From Sipunculus nudus (lineage: Eukaryota; Annelida; Sipuncula; Golfingiida; Sipunculidae), in contig CM049319.1 of assembly GCA_026874595.1 (NCBI GenBank), forward strand, positions 62,998,917 to 63,062,916: a stretch of DNA of 64,000 bases. The letters are read 5' to 3'. Below are positions 35,342 through 47,642 of this stretch, piece after piece. The stretch's first letter is position 1. Every line of letters starts with the position of its first letter. A model generated the notes under the pieces. The model did not search any database and had not been told where the DNA came from. It saw only the letters and a list, made by a program, of their open reading frames with translations. The translations under genes and the position numbers were made by a program.

Positions 35342-35660
35342 ATAGGTGGGACTGGTAACTAGATAGACAAACAAGACAAAATATATCGTTTCACTAAAAA
35401 ATATGATGGATGGTAAGTGATTAAACAGAAAAGACAGGACATATATCTTTTCACTCTCTAGATTATTACTGATCGTGGTGGCAATCCCTTAAGCAATTCC
35501 TCTACGGCAACTGCTCCGAAAAGCACATTCACGGCATGAAGTAATGGAAACGATGCCAAGTGTATCCTAAGGGGATAATTTCCATATTTTCTCATCAATC
35601 TTGAGAAATTTGACAATATTTCGCGGAAGTTCTATCGCAGCGCCATCTATCGGAATGGTC
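34650..35660 (+). repeat. Two copies of a short GCGCCATCT dispersed repeat
   Basis: Copies at about 34672-34800 and 35545-35660 share, in order, GATGC(A/C)AAGTGT, a TCCTAAGGGG block, an AATCT(C/T)GAGA block and a GCGATTGC- or TATCGCAGCGCC-like end. The same order occurs in the palindrome arms (52832-52950, and inverted at ~43820-43938). A long (TA)n run at 35261-35341 lies between them. Confidence 0.6.
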
Positions 35661-36294
35661 ATTTATATGGTCAGCCCGTCCCCCGGCGTGTACCTGTGGA
35701 CCGGTCCCACCTATCCCAGGATCACAACGAGTAATATGCTGGTAACCGATCGGTGGTCGTATATCACAGGTTTCACTTTATTCATCAAGTCGAATTAAGA
35801 ATTATTTTCAATTAGCGTCTTTATAGAATTTTAAATTTGCTTGATACCAAAAGCAGCCAATCTGAGGTCGCAGCTGAGATGATGTAATGTCGGTTGCCAA
35901 ATATTTTGGAGCCTTGAGAGCTATTTTTCACAGGATTATTCACCCTTCCTCCAGATGCCGTTTCTGCTCAAAGCTAATCTCTTTCTGTTAGGCAGTGTGG
36001 GACGGCCGGGACTACTTGTCTCAACCGTTAGACTAAAAAATCAAACTTGATATTTGTTACATTTCAAGGAAACACCTTCTGTTTACGTATCACATTGCGT
36101 ATGCTTACAAAATATTACTTATTCCGTGAAGTCCTTACCATTAAAACACCGATGTATGTTTAATTTGCCTTGAGACGATTTTTATTTGACGAACTTATTT
36201 GAACGAACTACATTACCCTCTTGCTACATTAAGACTACATTAAGGGTCTACTCCGCTGGTGTTATAAACTCCCGGTGCATTGTTGGCTGCAGAT

Positions 36295-36380
36295 ATTGAA
36301 GCTTAAAATCGAGCGTCCGAAATACATTTCGAGTGTCAGGGACGCTAACATCCGCATACTTGAAAGCCTCGATATTTTAA
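36295..36380 (+). repeat. GAGCGTCC dispersed repeat, 3' fragment
   Basis: TCGAGCGTCCGAAATACATT followed by a TCAGGGACGCTAACATCCGC block matches the end block of the repeat at 28160-28485 and 49725-50140. Confidence 0.55.
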
Positions 36381-37199
36381 TTATTGATTTATTTCCACCT
36401 TTCTTGTTACATTTGGATGATGAAGCTTATGAAGATGATGAAGGTAGTAAGCTTATATTTTTGTATGTTTCTTAACCGCGTACATTTATTAAATATACGC
36501 TCCATTTTCACAGTTTCCTGGTGGTCAATGCAAATTCCCAAGATTTTCCCCCGATTGAGGTATTTATTTTTTACCCGAAATAAATCATTACTGCATCCAA
36601 AGACGTACAATTAAAAGGGGCTTGGCACAAATAAAAATAAATTGACCCTCGCCAAAGTTGGGGTCAGGTACCTGTACTTAAGTACAAAAGTCAGAGTATC
36701 GTACCTGTGTGAGGCTAGCTGGGCTGGCAGCAAGCTAGAGAACCTGCAGCTTCTGTACAGAAAAAAGTTCAATGTGGCATTATCAGCACAAGGTAAAGGT
36801 TAACCAGCAAAGGATATAAATATAGTAAGGTTGATAAATTTTCAAAAGTTATTAATACTGAAATCTAAAACTTTCATTCATTTACTCAAATGTCATGAAT
36901 CTGGCTGTCTTTAGCAGGAAGAGCCTGCTACAGGTAAACCTGTACCTTGAACTAACGTAACTCTACCTTGCATAAAGAACGCCAGTTATATATTTATGAT
37001 ACTGGAAATAGACATCAGCCTTGGGTTAATTACATTTACACAACTGCCACCACTGTCAGGACAGTTACCTAACTCAGGCAAGGGTAATTACACTGGAATT
37101 TACATGTACTACACATTCAGGTTGCTGTATTGTAGATAATGTATTTATGAGCAGTAAACTGTTTAAATATGTCAAAAAATTTTGTGTTTAAACTAATGA

Positions 37200-40100
37200 C
37201 ATTTCTGATTCCTTACCAGTACGCTGTACAATTAATATCAAGAAACATAATAACGATGTACGATTGGGAGAACCAATCATATTACAAAAAAAAATTATGA
37301 ATTATCACGAAATGAAATTAATAATATTCCTCCTAAAATGCAACATGGTAAATGTGGAAAACCAATTGATATGTTTAATAAGGAAATTTCATTAAATCCA
37401 AATAATGCAAGTGAGGCACTGGTGAAAATACTTCAGTGTGTGATAATTAAAATGAAAGCAAACAGTAAAAACACCAAGAATACATTTCAAGCAGACAAGT
37501 GGAACAAAGACTGTGAAGTCGCTAAACAATTTTAGTACACATTACTTAATAAGCTCAGGAAATCGAATCAACAATCAGACCTACAAGCTTTTCGGCAAAG
37601 CACAAAAGCATTAAGAACCTATGTAAAGATAAAAAAAAGAAAATAATATTAAAGTAGGTGTGCAAAAGTACTATGTGCACCTGGCATAAATACAATATGG
37701 TGAAATCTAAAACCAGGAGAAAAAAATGATGAAATTACCCCATTGATTTGGTATGTACACTTTAAAGAATTACTGAATAACTCTAAGAATGATATTGACA
37801 ATAATTCCAGGCAGCAAGTTTCTTAGTACCTGTAGGCACAACAGTTTAAAAATGATGAAGAAATTAAACAAATTAATAGGTTATTAATATATGAGGAGGT
37901 ACTAAAAGCCCACAATCAAATGAAGAATGGAAAGGCCCCCGGGCCTATTGGAATCAAAGAGGATATATTGAAAAACATATTCCCTTTCTTTTCTAATTAT
38001 ATAGTTGATCTATTTAATAGTATATATGATAAAGTGGAATTTCCATCAGAATGGAGTAAAGCAATTATATTTCCCGTTCATAAAAAGGTAGTACCTATGA
38101 TCCCAAAAACTTTAGAGGAATTTCTCTGTTAAATTGCATTGGTAAGCTTTTTACTAAGATATAAGTCAACAGGCTACATGAATATGTGGAATCCACAGGC
38201 ATATTATCTCCGGCTAAGGCTGGGTACAGAAACGATACTCAACTATAGACAATACATTTACATTAACGGGTTCAATCCAGAAGTACTTATCAAAGAAAGG
38301 AGGTGGGCTCCTTTGTTTTTTTTTTATAGATTTCAGTTCAGCTTGATTGTGTTCAGCATGATCTGTTGTGGTTAATGTTAGCAAAATCAGGTATAAATGG
38401 TAAAATATTATTAACTTTACAGTCTATTTACAAACAAATGAAATCAAGTATACTTATAGAAAAGGCGCAACAGAATCTATTTTTCATGTGGACATGGGAC
38501 TCGCTAGGGATGTTGTTTAGCCCTGTATTATTCTCGTTTTTTATCATGTTACGGAACCTAATATCAACAGATCACGTGTTTGTGATGGACATAAATTTTG
38601 TCAAGGAGATATAACAAATCACATTCTGTAACACCATGCAGCGTGAAATAACTAAGGGAATGAATAAAGAAGTCAGTGGTTTTTTGTCAACAAATAATTA
38701 TTTTATTTATTTAACTATAATTTTAACTATATTTATTCTTAAAACAACCCTAACAATACAATACACTAAATTAATACGATTACACAATATAACAGCTGTA
38801 CAACAACAAATCAATACAATCACACAGTAAAAAAGTGCACAGTATCTGGATACCACCACTGTCACAACGATAAGTCCTTTTAAATGTATATGCCGGATGA
38901 AAAGTCCACATAAATCCTCTCGGAGAATAACAGCCCAATGTAAAGCTCTTAAAACAATCCGGAAAGTAAACTTGAGGCAGGCAGCATTAAATTGTATAGA
39001 TTTAGTAATAGTAGAATCCCTGAAATTACTGGATAATCGGACAGGTCCCACAAACTGACATACACACGTCTGTGTCCGCTGGAATATTCTCACACCTCTC
39101 TCTGCTTTAAAACACAGCCCCCTATATATAACTTTTTGTCCCAAGCCGAGAATTTTCCACTTCTCGAACAGTCTAAAGGATTTAACATAATACACAGTAA
39201 ACACGCGTTACAGGAATCATCTAGAAGAACATCGCTGTGTCCCTACATACCATTATCCACACGTGAGCCCCACCCGGCTCGGCCAGGCGAGAAAGCCCCA
39301 AGCTAGCGTGACAACGAGAGTTCAACCAGTACGGATTAAACTGAGAGTACAACTAAAACTCGAGTTAGGCCCGTGTCACACAATAAAAAGAGCACCTGTA
39401 ACAATCAATGAATTCCACATTTTGATCAATGATGAAAATTGCCATGGTTTATTTAAGATGAAAATCTCCCCAACGTGATCACATTAATGTATGCAGATGA
39501 TTTGGTCAATTTTAGTGATACAGTCGGAAGACTTCAACTACAAATCAATAAATTACAGGATTATTGTACTATGTATGGTATGAGGGTAAATTTGCAAAAG
39601 ATATTTTTGTAATGGTATTTAGACATAGAGGACCCCTAAAACATTGAGAATTAGTAATATCAAAAGAAACTGATTGAAAGTGTATCATTCTACAAATATG
39701 TAGGGATACATTTTACAACTGGATTATCTTTGAATAAAACACAGCAGGTTCAAGCTTTTCAAGGAAGTATAACAGGAAGTATAATAATGTCACATTAAAT
39801 CAGTTATTTAATTTGTTTGATAGTATGATCAAATCAATATTACTATACGGATTAGAGTTTTGGTTATTTATTATAATAACTTATCAATTATAAATTTTTC
39901 ATGTATGTATTAAGAGTAAGTTCATCCACTCCAAATGCAGCAGCGCTTGGAGAATGTGGTCGATTTCCGATGTATGTTAGCCAGACTTACAGATGTATTA
40001 ATTTTTGGACAAAACGTATTCATATAACTGACAATAGATATTCCAAACACGTTTATAAATTATTGGTTAATTTAGATAACAAGGGAAAAGTAACTTGGGC

Positions 40101-40630
40101 AACACACATTGAAAACATACTTTTAATTGCAGGATGGCTATGTATGGATGTTGCAGGTAATATGTTTATGAGACAGATCAAAGAAAGAATTAAAGACAAG
40201 GCTATCCAGAACTGGCACAATGACATTAACTAATGTTGCAAATTAAGTTTATATTGCTCATTCAAATCAATGTTGACTGTAAAAAAAGTATTTATTATGT
40301 GTTTCAAACAGTAAACAAAAGCATGCATTAACTAAGCTGAGATGTACTAATCATGCTTTAAATGTAGAAAAGGGGAGACATAATGGTTTGGAAAGAGAGG
40401 AGAGGTTGTGTCAGTACTGTATAAATTATGGCTATAACAAAGTTGAAGATGAATACCTTTTTTTAGTTTAATGCCTTCTATATAGAGACAGCCCAGACAA
40501 GTATATTGACAAATATCTGCAAATACCAAATGAACATAATTTTGTAAATTTATTTACCCAGGAAAATGTGTTTGAAATATACAGATTAGCTGCCTAAACA
40601 TATTCTGCATTTCTTAAGAGAGAACCATTT
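37200..40630 (+). mobile_element. Decayed LINE reverse transcriptase, split by a solo LTR
   Basis: Non-LTR retrotransposon coding debris on the plus strand, with frameshifts and stops. Order: a region before the RT (WNKDCEVAKQF near 37500); the RT N-terminal signature MKNGKAPGP (37920) with FPSEWSKAIIFPVHKK; a broken fingers/palm region to 38390; WLMLAKSGINGKILLTLQS (38366); then LFSPVLFSFF, where the solo LTR (38547-39403) interrupts. The sequence resumes with the catalytic box YADDLV at 39490. A thumb/connection region follows (STPNAAALGECGRFPM at ~39925, then a Trp/Ile-rich stretch to 40230) and a C-terminal Cys-containing region in shifted frames to ~40630. It resembles the CR1/Jockey-type group common in molluscs; the clade is uncertain. 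No convincing endonuclease domain was seen upstream. Confidence 0.88.
38547..39403 (-). mobile_element. Solo LTR, copy 2 (857 bp), nested in LINE
   Basis: Same family as 13574-14395 and 46816-47642: TGTTACGGAACC start, GCACCTGTAACA end, and a minus-strand TATA box (TTATATATAGGGGCTGTG near 39122-39131). A perfect 4-bp target duplication, ATCA, lies at 38543-38546 and 39404-39407. The interrupted LINE reading continues across it, which confirms both boundaries. Its transcriptional sense is opposite to the LINE. No internal retroviral-like genes remain, consistent with LTR-LTR recombination. Confidence 0.92.
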
Positions 40631-41104
40631 TAGATAAAATATGCTATTATGTAACATAAAGCTAATTGTTATCCGTGTATATGAACAAAAACATTCGCTT
40701 TGAATGTTGGTTGTAAAATTAATTAATTAATTTATCTATTCATTTTTTGTATGATGAATATGCACCTTACGTGGATGAATTACACAATGTGACACATTTA
40801 TTTTGTAGATAATTGTATTTCATTTGTCAAATGTTAATTGCTGTTGTTTCATTATGTTACATGTTATTAACAGTTATATGATGAGTTTATGACATCTTTG
40901 GAACTATTGACCTGTGGCCTTTATTCCTGAATAAAGTATTCATATCTGCAAGAATAATTACCATGCATTAATCCAAGCAGCCTTTGATGTTGAGTGGGCT
41001 AGCTGGGCTGCAATCAAGCTAGTGAACCTCCAGCTTCTAAACAGGAAGTTCATTGTGGTATATCAGCTCAAAGTAAAGGGCAACCAGCAAAGGATATGAA
41101 TAGT

Positions 41105-41364
41105 GTTGTACTGGTGAAGAGTGAATGAAGAAGCAAAGAGCTTACATTATAACAGAACTCTCAACATCGGGAAAAAGTAAAACATTCCATTATACTTAAT
41201 AATCAGTTGCTTTTAATTATCAAAACATTCCTCATTGTGACTTTTTGCAATCAACATGTTTATTAATCCTTACCTCCTCTTGCGATTAATGATATTTGAC
41301 TATATGATTGAAAGTTTATGATATCCGTATGAATTACTTTGTAAAATTTATAAAATTTGTATAT

Positions 41365-41412
<48 letters not shown>

Positions 41413-43485
41413 CACTTTTACTAAATGCGGTCCTGTATATTTTGCAAGGCCAATTCATTTTTTTTCTGGAGATATAGGTTGCGATCATTGAATAATTTAA
41501 ATGATATAATCTGCTACTTTACTACAATTTATTATCACATATTTAGATGAAATTGATCCGTTGTCAGGTCAATAATTTCTTTGAAATGTAGGTACTTTAC
41601 ACATATGCTGTTCCTATACCTGGCCATTTCACTAGCACCTCACTGTACCTGTCCAAGGTACTGTTACATGCGGCTGGCCGCATCCCAGATGCTTGCGTGC
41701 TTGTGTGCAACCGCAATTTTTACAGGCCGTGATAAATTATTCACCGATTGCCATTTATTTATCACGCGTTAACGCGTTACGAAATTTGGAAACGATGGGA
41801 TATAGCTAGCAGGATACATCACGAAATCCTGGCTTCTAGGCTTCTTATCGCAACGTATATGTTGTATCGTATCTTATTTTTTTCGAGCACGTTCAAAATG
41901 TTCGTGTCGTAACTGGCAATCGCAATTCCGTCTCATGAATAAAAAGCCATACCAATAATTTTTCCGTTCGGTAGATCCCCTTCATCGCTACCTAATAATA
42001 AGGCTACGAACCCCTAAAGCCAATTTTCTGCGATGTAAAGAACCAACTGTGTCATTGGCAGCCATGTTGCTGATCAGTATTTGATTATCCCGATATTTCC
42101 TGTATTGCGCGCTAGGCCAATCAGATTTCTTCTACCAGTTCTGCAGATTTTGTTTAAACGCAGAGCCAATCGGATTTTACTTTATCCAGCGCAAACTGAC
42201 TGGTGTTGGCAAAACCTGAAGAATCCTGCTATTTCTCACAGCGCATATGGAAACGCTCCAGTGATACAATAGAAGCGATTTTAATCGCGCACACATTCGC
42301 TATCGCGCTTATGTAAACACAGCTGTGGGTTCAGATATCACTTTGTGCTTTAATATACAAATCCAAATGTTTAAAATTAATATCAACGCGGATCCTGCTT
42401 TAAAATGCAACTCCAAAATTTTCAAGTAGATAAAATGCCAATGCGATTTAATACTACCACATGCAAATGCAAATTACAATGATCATATGCAAAATCAAAT
42501 GCACTGAGGATATTTTTCAAATGCACTTTGTAAAGCAACGAATCACTTTCATACTAAAGTTACTGTATATTTGTAAATATATTCCTTGATGATGTTCCTA
42601 AATCCGGAGCATGTGTCGGATATACACCAAAGTCTAATCGATTTTTGAGTGGCCAATTCCCGAAATGCACAGGAAAATGTAATGATGATTGCGCGAGTTA
42701 TGTTGTGAAAAAAAAAACCCACACACATCGACACATAAACAAACACATCCCGGATGGGAAAAGACGCATACCAACATGGCTTATAGGCAATAATTATATA
42801 ATACCTCTGTTTTGGCGGTTATTATTCTAAGAGGACACTTGAGACGTTTTGAACTTGAAAATCAAATGTTTTCAGCTTTGTATTTAAATGCAGTTGCGAC
42901 ATTTTCAAACTGACGACGAAGCGCCTCAAGTGCAGTATGATTAGTTTGGTAAGGTCACCAGGTGCATTCCAAGAAGACGAGAGGCGTAATTAATAGAGCA
43001 GTGGCGCAGACTACAATTGCTGACGTCACGATAGTTCATGATTGTGACAGCTCAGCTTGTCAAACATTATATATGGCAGATCAGGTAAATACTTTGCACT
43101 TGTTGATCCCGTGACCTTGAACTTTGACCCTACTCTCCACTCAGTTCACTATATTCAGTGTTTTATTATTACGACCTTAATAAGTCCTACAAGTGACATG
43201 TCTTTAGGAACCTAATAGTGTACAATTTGACACGAGGCTAAAGTTCGGGTATTGTATTGATAAGCTGCACAGGAAAACAATTCTTATGTGGCTTGCTCTC
43301 CAGCTAGTTCTGCAAGCGCACCCATTTGAAGCGCCTCCATTGGAGTGACGCACCCTTTCCCAAGCGGAACCGGAAGTAATGATAACTAATTTCCAATCCT
43401 TTCAGAAGCATGCTGCTAAGGTGCATAGAGGTACACTTCACAGTTCACCTCAGTGTTGTACTAATCAGTTAATCAACGGTAAGTA
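41105..43485. other. No gene recognised; possible promoter-like motifs
   Basis: (TA)n runs lie at ~41358-41412. Two CCAAT boxes (GCCAATCAGA near 42117, AGCCAATCGG near 42164) stand in a less AT-rich patch. Octamer-like ATGCAAAT-type strings cluster at ~42460-42500, and a TGACGTCA CRE lies near 43022. No coding exon could be tied to them. Confidence 0.35.
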
Positions 43486-43490
43486 ACTAG

Positions 43491-46400
43491 TCATCACTTA
43501 ACACATGTCTGATCATAAAGTAATTATGACTTGCCTAAGTGCATGGAAGTAAATTTAAAGCCAGCTATTTCCTTACCTTTTGTGCAGAATTTATGTGATT
43601 TCTGGCTGTTGAATTGGTGCCGTCTGTTAAAATTGGCACCACTTACTAATTTTATTTTATGTGAATTAAGAAGATATGGAAAAATGCATATGGAAGGAGA
43701 GTTTGAGCACTGGGCCGTTTGAATTGTCATGATTTTCAAAGTATTTGAAATATCTCACTCTTTGAGTATCAGAAAATGGGAAGACTGAGTAACAAACTGC
43801 TCTCGGCAGCGATAGACACCCATAGTAACCGTCAGGTGGCGCTGCAATCGCCCCTTGGGGAAAAAATAAAGGAAAATATCTCAAGATTTATTTGAAAAAT
43901 GTGGGAAATTACCCCCATTAGAATATACGTTGCATCATTCTGGACTGTCAAAAAACCAGAAACGTTCATATCCATGGCGTGACAAGGGAGGAGATGCGTG
44001 ACAAAAATCTCACGTGACCATCGTCAATTAAAAGTAAAGAAACATATAATAATACAGAAAACATAATGAAACAAGCGTTGTTAGGGGGTGAATTGAATTT
44101 CAAGTAGAAAATGATTCAATCCCATACACCTCATGTGGATGCAATGTCACATGGCATGGTAATCTTTAATCGCTGCACGTGGACTACCAGACTAGACACG
44201 AAACCATGTCAGTAGTGCAACAGAGTATATTTTTCATTGGCTGCCAATAAAACAGAAGATTTTCAATAAAATCCTCACAGTCACGCATTGTGCCAAGAAC
44301 AGCACTGCTTCCTGACTGCCTTCCTGCATTACTCAACTAATATCTACAAAGCAGCCCAATCACCTTTAAGTGCGTTTATGGCTGCCTGCATGCTTTTATG
44401 CTCCCAAGAGAGCCGAGAAAAGTCCCAAGAATGAACATGTCCAAGAAACCAGGAAGGCAACGTGTGAAAATAGATATTAGACTTATATTGTTCGTGATAT
44501 CAGAGTATAGATCACCTAACCTGTCTTGACCTGCGCTAAACCTTATGCGTTCAAGTTCTTTATTATCTTTACATGCTGGCAAAACAAAGCATCTATAAAT
44601 GCCTGTAGTGTTCACCTTGTTCTTTGAATCATACTGAGTTAATCTTGTAACCCTGTATAATATCCCGTGTAATACTGATTGGCGTTACATCTAACTTAGG
44701 CGGTATAGCCCCGAGTTTCATTCCATTGCTTTAGTATACATGGAAGTGGTCGGCGTTTGCAGTCCACTCTGGTTTAAAAACTCCTTCCTCCTGTAAGGAA
44801 GCTTTAAAGCTTTCAGGGGCGTATCAAGGGGGGTGCCGCAGGAGGCCATGCCCCCACCCCCCCTTATCCGACTTATCATGTTATGTTGAGTAAAAAACTT
44901 CCAAGCAGTAATATCTACTAAAAATTTTCAAGCATAGAAGTAGATATAAAAATATAAACATACCAGTCATTTAACTTCAAGTTTTATTACTCCAGGTTTT
45001 CAAATGTAGGTAACAAACTGTTCCTCTTGTTTTCAGTCATATATTGGTAAAGGTTACTGAAGTAAGCTCATTTTATATTTGGTGTAAATGCACTCCTTGG
45101 CCAGCGCATATGCTATATATAATTTATATATATATATATAAATTACCTCAATTTTAGAAAAATTTAAGCACTTTATAAATATGCTGTTACATTAAGTCTT
45201 TAGTCCATACCAATCTGCTTTCTAAAATGTAAAAAATATAAAAATATACACTACTGTATGTTTCTGTGTGTTGCAGTAAGGTTAAGTGTAAGATTCCTCC
45301 ACCACAGTATCATGATCTGGCATAAACCGAGTACTGTCATCGCACTCCGCGCTAATGATGAATTTGAGGCACGGTAAAATCAAAAGGCAACAGATTCAAA
45401 ATAGAAATGGGCTCTGAGAGCGAAGGCCTCCGGCAAGCCAGCTCATCACTCTCATATTGGATTGTCAGAAATGCCAGATTTTTCCTTAATATAGATTTTT
45501 TTACATTGATTTACTGACGTCATTGTCCTCTGTATCTTCACGTCTGTTACGTCACGACTCGCAGCCCAAAGATAGCAATGTCGTCACCCTATAAAATACT
45601 CATTTCAGGTTTATTTACGCATGGATCATTAATTTAATCAATTCTTCACTGTATCATTGTCGAGCTATCCTGAAATTTTCATCATAATCCGTTAAAAACT
45701 TTTTTTAGTAATAGCCAATAACGGGTAAAGATTTCTGTTTTTTCGATGTTTTCTTGGGTCCTCGTCATATTGTTAACATTTTGCGCACATAATTAATAAT
45801 TCATATAACAAAGTATATATATGCTGTGCGCATTATTGTATAGTGAGCTCGCGCACAGAGAACCTAAACAAATCAAAATTGCGAATATATAACCCCGCAA
45901 ACATGAAACAAAACAAAGAGGTTGTTCTACGGATTCTCCACTTCTGTTTTTCTTATTTTTTTAAAATTAGGACCAGAAAACGGAAACGTTGCCAATTTAT
46001 GGTCTTGCCTCGATTCCTTCGTTGAATCCTTAAAGGTATGGAATGGTCTATTTTTGTCATGATCATACGCGCCATTTTAAGAACTGAAGGGAACCTTTTT
46101 TGTATTTTTCCTTGTAAATTACACTGTGTGTCTACCGTTTAATGAAGAAGTGGATTACTAGCGCGTGACAACATAAAATTATGCCCTTTCATACACTGCA
46201 CTGCTCACCATAGAAAGATTTTATCTCATTTGGTACCATCTAGAATTATCTGTAAAACTCGGCACCTCACGTTATCGGATAAAACAAATGAAATGAAATC
46301 GGTTAAAAAAGGAGCATTCTCTTGTGATTTTGTAAAATGTTTGTATGATTAATTAATTTCATAATTCTGTGTAGACGTTTCAAAGGGCGCTCCTGGCTAT

Positions 46401-46772
46401 ATCTGATAAAATAAGCAGAATTAAATCAGTCTAGAAATAAAGAAGCATCTTTTTTATTTAAAGAAAGTTTGCATAGATCTTTGAGATTTAAATTAGAATC
46501 CGACTCCGGTAAGTTAATTTTTTTCATTTCACTACATTTACATACGCATAAATTAATGTTACTTATAATAAATCAATGTATTGCATTTATTCCCCCTTGA
46601 CAAATACCCTAAATAATGGTAACCATTCAGCATTAATTTAGTCTTAAACAGGGCATTCAGGAACGCGGGGGGTAAGCGTCTCTGACGTTGGAAATCTCTT
46701 ACGGACGCTCGGTTCTCAAAGCGTCCTTTGGGACGCGCGAATGTCTGGCTTAAGGGCCTTGTATCAGTCAAT
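43491..46772 (+). repeat. Left arm of 9.8-kb palindrome (3,282 bp)
   Basis: Inverted match to 49998-53279. Paired coordinates sum to 96,770 along nearly the whole arm (96,771 over part of it), so there is almost no net indel. Small differences exist: five short frames present in both arms (43524, 43531, 44376, 45843 and 46559 in this arm) differ at only a few residues. By eye the arms are roughly 98% identical. Contents: an inverted GCGCCACCT dispersed-repeat copy (~43820-43938), a CAGGGGCGTATCAAGGGGG element end (44816), a 24-bp AT palindrome (45121-45144), two ACGTCA motifs (~45514, 45549) and the end block of the GAGCGTCC repeat (46640-46772). No gene was recognised. Confidence 0.93.
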
Positions 46773-46815
46773 CAGTCAATATATATATATTATGTACGTT
46801 TGAATCTTTGTATAT

Positions 46816-47642
46816 TGTTACGGAACCTAATATCAACAGATCACATATGCGTGATGCACATAAATTTTGTCAAGAAGATAAAAAAACAGATTCTGTAACA
46901 CTTGGCAGAGTGAAATGTCTAGAGGAATGAATAAAGAAATCAGTGTTTTTCTTTTAACAAATAAATATAATTTATTCTTAAAACAACCATAACATTACAA
47001 TACACTAAATCAATACAATTACACAGTACAACAGCAGTATAACAACAAACCAATACAATCACACAGTAAAATAAACAAAGTGCACAGTATCTGGATATCA
47101 CCACTGTCACATTGATTAGTCCTTTAAAATGTATTAGCCGGATGAAAAGTTCACACAAGTTCTCTCGGAGAATAACAGTCCAATGTAAAGCTCTTGTAAC
47201 AATCCACAGAATAAACTGAAGACCAAATAAGATTCGTCACAAAATCCAGAAGAAAATCTATAATTGCCGTACATATAGGAATAGTTCCCACAAACTGACA
47301 TACACGCTTCTGTGTCCGCTGGAATATTCTCTCACCTCTCTCTGGCTCCAAAACAAAGACCCCCATTTATAACTTTTCTCCTCCAGCCGAGAACCTTCCA
47401 TTGCTCAAACATTCTAAAGAATCTAACACAGTACACACGTTCGAAGAACATACCAGAACAAAGAACGCTGTGTATCTAGGGTTCAACCAATGCGGATTAA
47501 ACCGAGCCTGCAACATCCGGCCAGGCGAGGCCGCCACAACACGAGCTACGCGTGGCACACAAACCAAACGCCAACAACACATGGAACATCCGTGTGCAAA
47601 ATAAAACAATCATCTGTAAGACACAAAGGGGCACCTGTAACA
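46816..47642 (-). mobile_element. Solo LTR, copy 3 (827 bp), in palindrome spacer
   Basis: TGTTACGGAACC start and GCACCTGTAACA end as in the other two copies, with a minus-strand TATA box (GTTATAAATGGGGGTC, near 47363-47373). Flanking 4-mers ATAT and ATGT differ by one base. It lies 44 bp inside the left arm's inner boundary and has no inverted counterpart, so it belongs to the spacer only. Confidence 0.84.

Larger units (their letters stand above)
36708..41100 (+). repeat. ~110-bp direct repeats flanking the LINE region
   Basis: 36708-36815 and ~40992-41100 are direct copies: GGCTAGCTGGGCTG, AAGCTAG, GAACCT(G/C)CAGCTTCT, and ACCAGCAAAGGATAT. They enclose the 3.4-kb LINE plus the LTR insertion. 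They are far too long for a normal target duplication, so they are either a dispersed short repeat or terminal direct repeats of a larger composite. Confidence 0.65.

Noticed and set aside
44376-44615. Frames duplicated in both palindrome arms as conserved genes
   Set aside because: They are retained because the arms are recent copies; no family is recognised and frames on both strands are equally conserved.
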